From NCBI GenBank assembly GCA_963819475.1, contig CAWFWE010000002.1:1-64000 (forward strand): a stretch of 64,000 nucleotides of DNA, in the 5' to 3' direction. This document shows positions 60,637 to 64,000 of this stretch, one piece after another. Within the stretch, counting starts at the first letter, position 1, and each line of letters opens with the position of its first letter. The stretch comes from DASUAS01 sp963819475. GTDB taxonomy: Bacteria > Actinomycetota > Acidimicrobiia > IMCC26256 > DASPTH01. The notes beneath the pieces were generated by a model that worked only from the letters and a program-made list of their open reading frames with translations, was not told the DNA's origin and made no database searches. The translations under genes were made by a program, and so were the position numbers.

Positions 60637-61397
60637 CCCGACCCCTCCGCCCGCCCGCGAACCGGGCCTGGCGGCTGGTCGACGACCTCGACCGTGGCCT
60701 CGACGCCGCCGCCCAGATGGCGGCCGACGAGGCGCTGCTCGACGAGGTCGCGGCGGGGGCGCCACCGGCGCTGCGGCTCTACCGCTGGTCGCCGCCCGCG
60801 CTCTCGCTCGGGCGCTTCCAGCCCGACGACGACGTCGACGCCGACGCGTGCGCCCGCCTGGGAGTCGAGGTCGTCCGGCGTCCGACCGGCGGCCGGGGGC
60901 TGCTCCACGGCGGCGACGTGACGTACGCAGTGGCGATGCCGCGACCCGCGGGGCCCGAGGGCGGCGTCGACGCCGTGTACCGGCGCCTGGCCGGAGGGTT
61001 GATCGCCGGCCTCGCCCGCCTGGGGGTCGACGCCGCGGTGGCCCGCCACGACGGCCCGGCGGGACCGGTCTGCTTCGCGGGCCAGCAGGGGGCGGACCTC
61101 CGCGTCGGCGACCGCAAGCTCTGCGGGTCGGCCCAGGTGCGCCGGGCGGGGGCCGTCCTCCAGCACGGCTCGGTGCTGCTGGAGCGCCTGCCGTTCGACG
61201 AGACGCACCTCCTTGCCCTTCGCCCCGGGGCGCCCGTGGTCACTTCGGCGCGGCTGCGCGCCGCCACCGTGACGCTCGGGGAGCTCGGGGCGCCGTACGG
61301 GGCGCACGAGGTGGCTCGAGCACTGGTCGAGGGTTTCGCGCAAGCCCTCGACCTGGACCTGAGGGAGAGGGTCGGGTCGACCGCACGTCGAGGGTGA
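60633..61397 (+). CDS. Lipoate-protein ligase A family protein
   Basis: The 254-residue BPL/LplA-fold protein has VEVVRRPTGGRGLLHGGDVTYAVA, the lipoyl-AMP binding signature RRxxGGxxxxH, and GDRKLCGSAQ with the conserved lysine. It attaches lipoyl or octanoyl groups, most likely to the GcvH encoded just upstream. The TTG at 60633 overlaps the gcvH stop, so translation is coupled. Confidence 0.86.
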   Translation: MTRPLRPPANRAWRLVDDLDRGLDAAAQMAADEALLDEVAAGAPPALRLYRWSPPALSLGRFQPDDDVDADACARLGVEVVRRPTGGRGLLHGGDVTYAVAMPRPAGPEGGVDAVYRRLAGGLIAGLARLGVDAAVARHDGPAGPVCFAGQQGADLRVGDRKLCGSAQVRRAGAVLQHGSVLLERLPFDETHLLALRPGAPVVTSARLRAATVTLGELGAPYGAHEVARALVEGFAQALDLDLRERVGSTARRG

Positions 61398-61423
61398 CGG
61401 TCACACCCGGCTCCCGGGCGGGG

Positions 61424-61429
61424 TACCCT
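61424..61429 (+). promoter_or_regulatory. Leaderless-type -10 box of the FHA gene
   Basis: TACCCT is followed by TCGGCC and the ATG at 61436. Confidence 0.45.
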
Positions 61430-61435
61430 TCGGCC

Positions 61436-61903
61436 ATGCGATGCCGCCAGTGCGGCCACCAGAACGAGTCCGGGGCGAACTTCTGCTCCTCGTGCGGGAG
61501 CCCGCTGCCGCGCGAGGACGAAGCGACGCTGAGCCTCACTGAGCTCGCCGAGCGGCTCGAGCTCGACGAGGAGCTCGGCGCGGCCCTGGCCGAGCTGCCC
61601 GAGGGGATGGGGATGCTGGTGGTCCGCCGGGGGCCCAACGCCGGCAGCCGCTACGTGCTCGACTCCGAGGTCACCGCCCTCGGCCGCCATCCCGACTCCG
61701 ACATCTTCCTGGACGACATCACGGTGTCGCGCCGCCACGCCGCCGTCCGGCGGGTCGACGGCGGCTACGAGGTCGCCGACGTCGGGTCGCTCAACGGCAC
61801 CTACGTGGATCACAAGCGCGTCGACACCGCCCCGCTGCACCACCTCGCCGACCTGCAGATCGGTCGGTTCGTGCTCGTGTTCCTGATCGGGAGCGACTCG
61901 TGA
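61436..61903 (+). CDS. garA: Zinc-ribbon FHA domain protein (GarA-like)
   Basis: The 155-residue product starts with a zinc ribbon (Cys3, Cys6, Cys17, Cys20), then a short Thr-containing segment (DEATLSLTEL). An FHA domain from about residue 58 has the phospho-binding residues in GRHPDSD and SRRHAA. GarA in mycobacteria switches TCA-cycle enzymes according to phosphorylation of its N-terminal ETT motif; here the motif is EATLS, so a similar switch is plausible but unproven. Gene order with gcvH and ftsR supports the name. Confidence 0.82.
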   Translation: MRCRQCGHQNESGANFCSSCGSPLPREDEATLSLTELAERLELDEELGAALAELPEGMGMLVVRRGPNAGSRYVLDSEVTALGRHPDSDIFLDDITVSRRHAAVRRVDGGYEVADVGSLNGTYVDHKRVDTAPLHHLADLQIGRFVLVFLIGSDS

Positions 61904-62757
61904 GCGCGAGGGAGCCGGAGCACCTGTCGATCGGCGAGGTGCTCGCCGAGCTGAGCGACGAGTTCCCCGACATCACGATCTCGAAGATCCGCTTCCTCGA
62001 GAGCCAGGGGTTGGTGAACCCCGAGCGCACGCCGTCGGGGTACCGGAAGTTCTACGCCCACGACCTGGCCCGGCTGCGGTGGATCCTCTACCAGCAGAAG
62101 GAGCACTTCCTCCCGCTGAAGGTGATCAAGGAGCGCCTCGACGAGCTGCCGCCGGGGGAGGAGGCGCGCCTCCTCGACCCGACGCCGGCCATCGGCGCGC
62201 CGGCGGGCGAGGCGGAGCCCGCACCGGCGGCGGTCGGGGACTCGTCTTCGTCACCGAAGGTCGCCGCCCCGGCGCCGCCCCCGCGCCGGCGCCCGCGCCC
62301 GCAGGCGTTCGCACCCACGCTGCCCGCCGACGAGGGTGCGCCCGACGACGACCTGCTCGGTGTGCCCGACGCCGAGGCGCAGTACTCCCGCGCCGAGCTC
62401 GTCGCCGCCGCCGGCCTCGTCGACGCGCAGCTGTCGGAGCTGGAGAGCTACGGGCTCGTGGCCCCGTCACGGGAGGTCGACGGCGTCGCCCAGTACGACG
62501 ACGACGCGCTCGAGGTGGCCCGCATCGCCGCCGGGTTCTTCCGCCGGGGCATCGAGGCCCGCCACCTCCGCATGTACCGCACCTCGGCCGAGCGGGAGGC
62601 GGTGCTGTTCGGGCAGGTCCTGATGCCGTACGTCCGGCAGCGCAATCCCGAGGCCCGGGGCCGCCTGCAGGACGAGCTGGTCGAGCTCGCGACCCTCGGG
62701 CGCCGCCTGCGCGCCGCGCTGCTGCGCGACGCGGTGCGCGAGACCCTCGCCGAGTGA
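61900..62757 (+). CDS. ftsR: MerR-family regulator (FtsR-like)
   Basis: The 285-residue product has a MerR winged helix at about 9-75 (LSIGEVLAELSDEFPDITIS, KIRFLESQGLVNPERTPSGY) and a Pro/Ala-rich linker (90-140). A second MerR-like half follows with YSRAELVAAAGLVDAQLSEL. This matches the FtsR/Rv1828 type found next to garA in actinobacteria, which activates ftsZ in Corynebacterium. The ATGA-type overlap ties it to the FHA gene. Confidence 0.82.
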   Translation: MSAREPEHLSIGEVLAELSDEFPDITISKIRFLESQGLVNPERTPSGYRKFYAHDLARLRWILYQQKEHFLPLKVIKERLDELPPGEEARLLDPTPAIGAPAGEAEPAPAAVGDSSSSPKVAAPAPPPRRRPRPQAFAPTLPADEGAPDDDLLGVPDAEAQYSRAELVAAAGLVDAQLSELESYGLVAPSREVDGVAQYDDDALEVARIAAGFFRRGIEARHLRMYRTSAEREAVLFGQVLMPYVRQRNPEARGRLQDELVELATLGRRLRAALLRDAVRETLAE

Positions 62758-63377
62758 GCGACCCGCGGCCCGTCGGTCCCGACGACCGCCCGGTCCCGGA
62801 GACGCTGCTCGACGAGGCGGCAATCCGGGAGTGCGTCGAGCGCCTGGCGGCGGAGATCGCGGCCGATCACCCCGACGGTGTCGTGCTGGTCGGCGTGCTC
62901 AAGGGGGCGCTGATCTTCCTGGCCGACCTCGCCCGCGCCCTGCGCGACGTCCACGTGGAGGTCGGCTTCATCGCCATCTCGCGCTACGTGCCCGATTCGG
63001 GCCGGGTCCGGATCCTCTACGACGTCGATGTCGAGCTCGCCGCGCGCGACGTCATCCTGGTCGAGGATCTCGTCGACACCGGCCTGACCCTGGGGTACCT
63101 GGTGGAGCACGTGCGCCGTCAGGATCCGCGCCGGGTGGAGGTCTGCGCGCTGCTCGACCGCCCGGCCCGCCGGATCCTGCCCCTGACCGTGCGTTACGTC
63201 GGGCGCGAGATCCCCGACGTGTTCGTCCTCGGCTACGGGTTGCACCGGGCCGACCTGTACCGGAACGTCCCCCGGGTGGTCGTCGCCGACCGGGAGCTGG
63301 TACGGACACGACCGGACGCCTACGTCCCTGCCCTCTACGGCGCGGACGGGGGAAGGGCCGGGGAGGCCCGGTGCTAG
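62754..63377 (+). CDS. hpt: Hypoxanthine phosphoribosyltransferase
   Basis: The 207-residue product has the PRPP-binding loop VILVEDLVDTGLTLGYL and the flexible-loop and base-binding parts in VLKGALIFLADLARAL and DVFVLGYGLH. It salvages hypoxanthine and guanine to IMP and GMP. The GTG at 62754 overlaps the ftsR stop. It interrupts the garA-ftsR-bifunctional nuclease order known from mycobacteria. Confidence 0.92.
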   Translation: MSDPRPVGPDDRPVPETLLDEAAIRECVERLAAEIAADHPDGVVLVGVLKGALIFLADLARALRDVHVEVGFIAISRYVPDSGRVRILYDVDVELAARDVILVEDLVDTGLTLGYLVEHVRRQDPRRVEVCALLDRPARRILPLTVRYVGREIPDVFVLGYGLHRADLYRNVPRVVVADRELVRTRPDAYVPALYGADGGRAGEARC

Positions 63378-63380
63378 GGT
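63375..63380 (+). promoter_or_regulatory. -10 box of the bifunctional nuclease gene
   Basis: TAGGGT overlaps the hpt stop. Here a leader of about 20 nt with GGAGG (63398-63402) precedes the GTG at 63408, in contrast to the leaderless genes. Confidence 0.35.
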
Positions 63381-63407
63381 GACTCCCAGTCCGTACCGGA
63401 GGCGCCC

Positions 63408-63896
63408 GTGATCCCGATGTCTCTTGTCGGAGTCCGAGTCGAGGTTCCGTCGAACCAGCCGATCGTGCTCCTCCGCGAGAACGACGGCCAGCGCTATCTC
63501 CCGATCTTCATCGGGCAGCCCGAGGCCACCGCCATCGTCTACGCGCTCCAGGGCACGGAGACGCCCCGGCCGATGACCCACGACCTCTTCAAGTCGGTCC
63601 TCGACGACCTCGGCACCAAGGTGCTGCAGGTCGTCATCACCGAGCTGCACGACGGCACCTTCTTCGCCGAGATCGAGTTCACCCGCGACGGCGGCAGCTA
63701 CCGGATCTCGTCCCGCCCCTCCGACGCCATCGCCCTGGCCGTCCGCTACGGCGAGCCGGTGCCGATCTTCGCCCACGAGGACGTCCTCGAGGAGGCCGGC
63801 GTGCTCTTCGAGCAGGACGAGGACGAGGAGCAGATCGAGCAGTTCCGGGAGTTCCTCGACCAGGTGCGACCCGAGGACTTCGCCCACGGCGAATAG
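63408..63896 (+). CDS. Bifunctional nuclease family protein (DUF151)
   Basis: The 162-residue product has the DUF151 pattern: PIVLLRENDGQRYLPIFIGQ, PRPMTHDLFKSVLDDLG, GTFFAEIEF and SRPSDAIALAVRYG. Plant BBD proteins of this family have RNase and DNase activity; bacterial roles are unsettled. An acidic tail (EQDEDEEQIEQ) ends it. Its place after garA and ftsR matches mycobacterial gene order. Confidence 0.9.
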   Translation: MIPMSLVGVRVEVPSNQPIVLLRENDGQRYLPIFIGQPEATAIVYALQGTETPRPMTHDLFKSVLDDLGTKVLQVVITELHDGTFFAEIEFTRDGGSYRISSRPSDAIALAVRYGEPVPIFAHEDVLEEAGVLFEQDEDEEQIEQFREFLDQVRPEDFAHGE

Positions 63897-63931
63897 CGCC
63901 GTCCCGGGTGGAGACGCCCCGGGCGAGTGCG

Positions 63932-63960
63932 TTGACGGCGCGCGCTCCAGGCACTAGCCT
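63932..63960 (+). promoter_or_regulatory. Promoter of the gene beyond the window edge
   Basis: TTGACG and TAGCCT are separated by 17 bp, the best -35/-10 pair in the window. It points rightward out of the window. Possible starts such as the ATG at 63993 cannot be judged. Confidence 0.6.
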
Positions 63961-64000
63961 CACATTCCCGTAACTACGACCCTGTACTTCAGCATGACCC

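Overview
The window is chromosomal DNA of a high-GC Actinomycetota bacterium. An Acidimicrobiia-like lineage is an inference from gene order (scpA-scpB-rluB-aroH-tyrA-aroA-cmk-plsC-ispH-DUF512-der, and gcvH-garA-ftsR-bifunctional nuclease). GTG and TTG starts, 1-4 nt stop/start overlaps and TANNNT boxes sitting 6-10 nt before start codons (leaderless-type promoters) fit that group. No rRNA and no CRISPR array were seen.

Layout. (1) 1-20224 is core chromosome: a membrane glycosyltransferase (partial), CTP synthase, a NUDIX hydrolase, XerD, a DksA-type zinc protein, a site-2 protease, an HD protein, TMEM175 and TrpS on the minus strand, ScpA/ScpB condensin subunits, a pseudouridine synthase, aromatic amino acid genes, Cmk, PlsC, IspH, a DUF512 radical-SAM protein, Der, then a TadE/TadG pair. 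(2) tRNA-Pro(GGG) at 20282-20356 is an integration hotspot. A 44-bp copy of its 3' half recurs at 26627-26670 and, with one mismatch, at 40746-40788. (3) The first segment (20358-26627, about 6.3 kb) looks like a minimal phage satellite or phiRv1-like prophage: integrase, HTH protein, excisionase-like protein, P-loop ATPase, HK97-type major capsid protein, a lipoprotein and small proteins, with no portal, tail or large terminase. (4) The second segment (26671-40745) is a decayed island: integrase fragments, two kinds of IS256-family element (one present twice), an IS3 element nested inside one of them, an IS110-like remnant, a hydrolase gene cut in two, and scattered metabolic genes. (5) 40825-64000 returns to mostly intact chromosome: a GMC oxidoreductase, signal peptidase I, hemerythrin, a luciferase-like oxidoreductase, epoxide hydrolase, enoyl-CoA hydratase, CoA transferase, SDRs, a MoxR/CoxE/XdhC set, a CDP-alcohol phosphatidyltransferase, a large nucleotidyltransferase/PMM fusion, and gcvH-lplA-garA-ftsR-hpt-bifunctional nuclease.

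Points of most interest. The small capsid-encoding element. Three tandem 62-bp units (60067-60254), each an Arg-rich 20-codon ORF whose stop overlaps the next start, the last overlapping the gcvH start; a diverged copy bridges the protease and HD genes at 4921-4989 in the same way. A fully reconstructable nest of insertions (hydrolase, then IS256, then IS3). Two large inverted-repeat units at 27606-27744. Several single-base frameshifts lie in otherwise intact core genes (aroA, DUF512 twice) and are probably sequence errors; they should be checked before any is read as biology.
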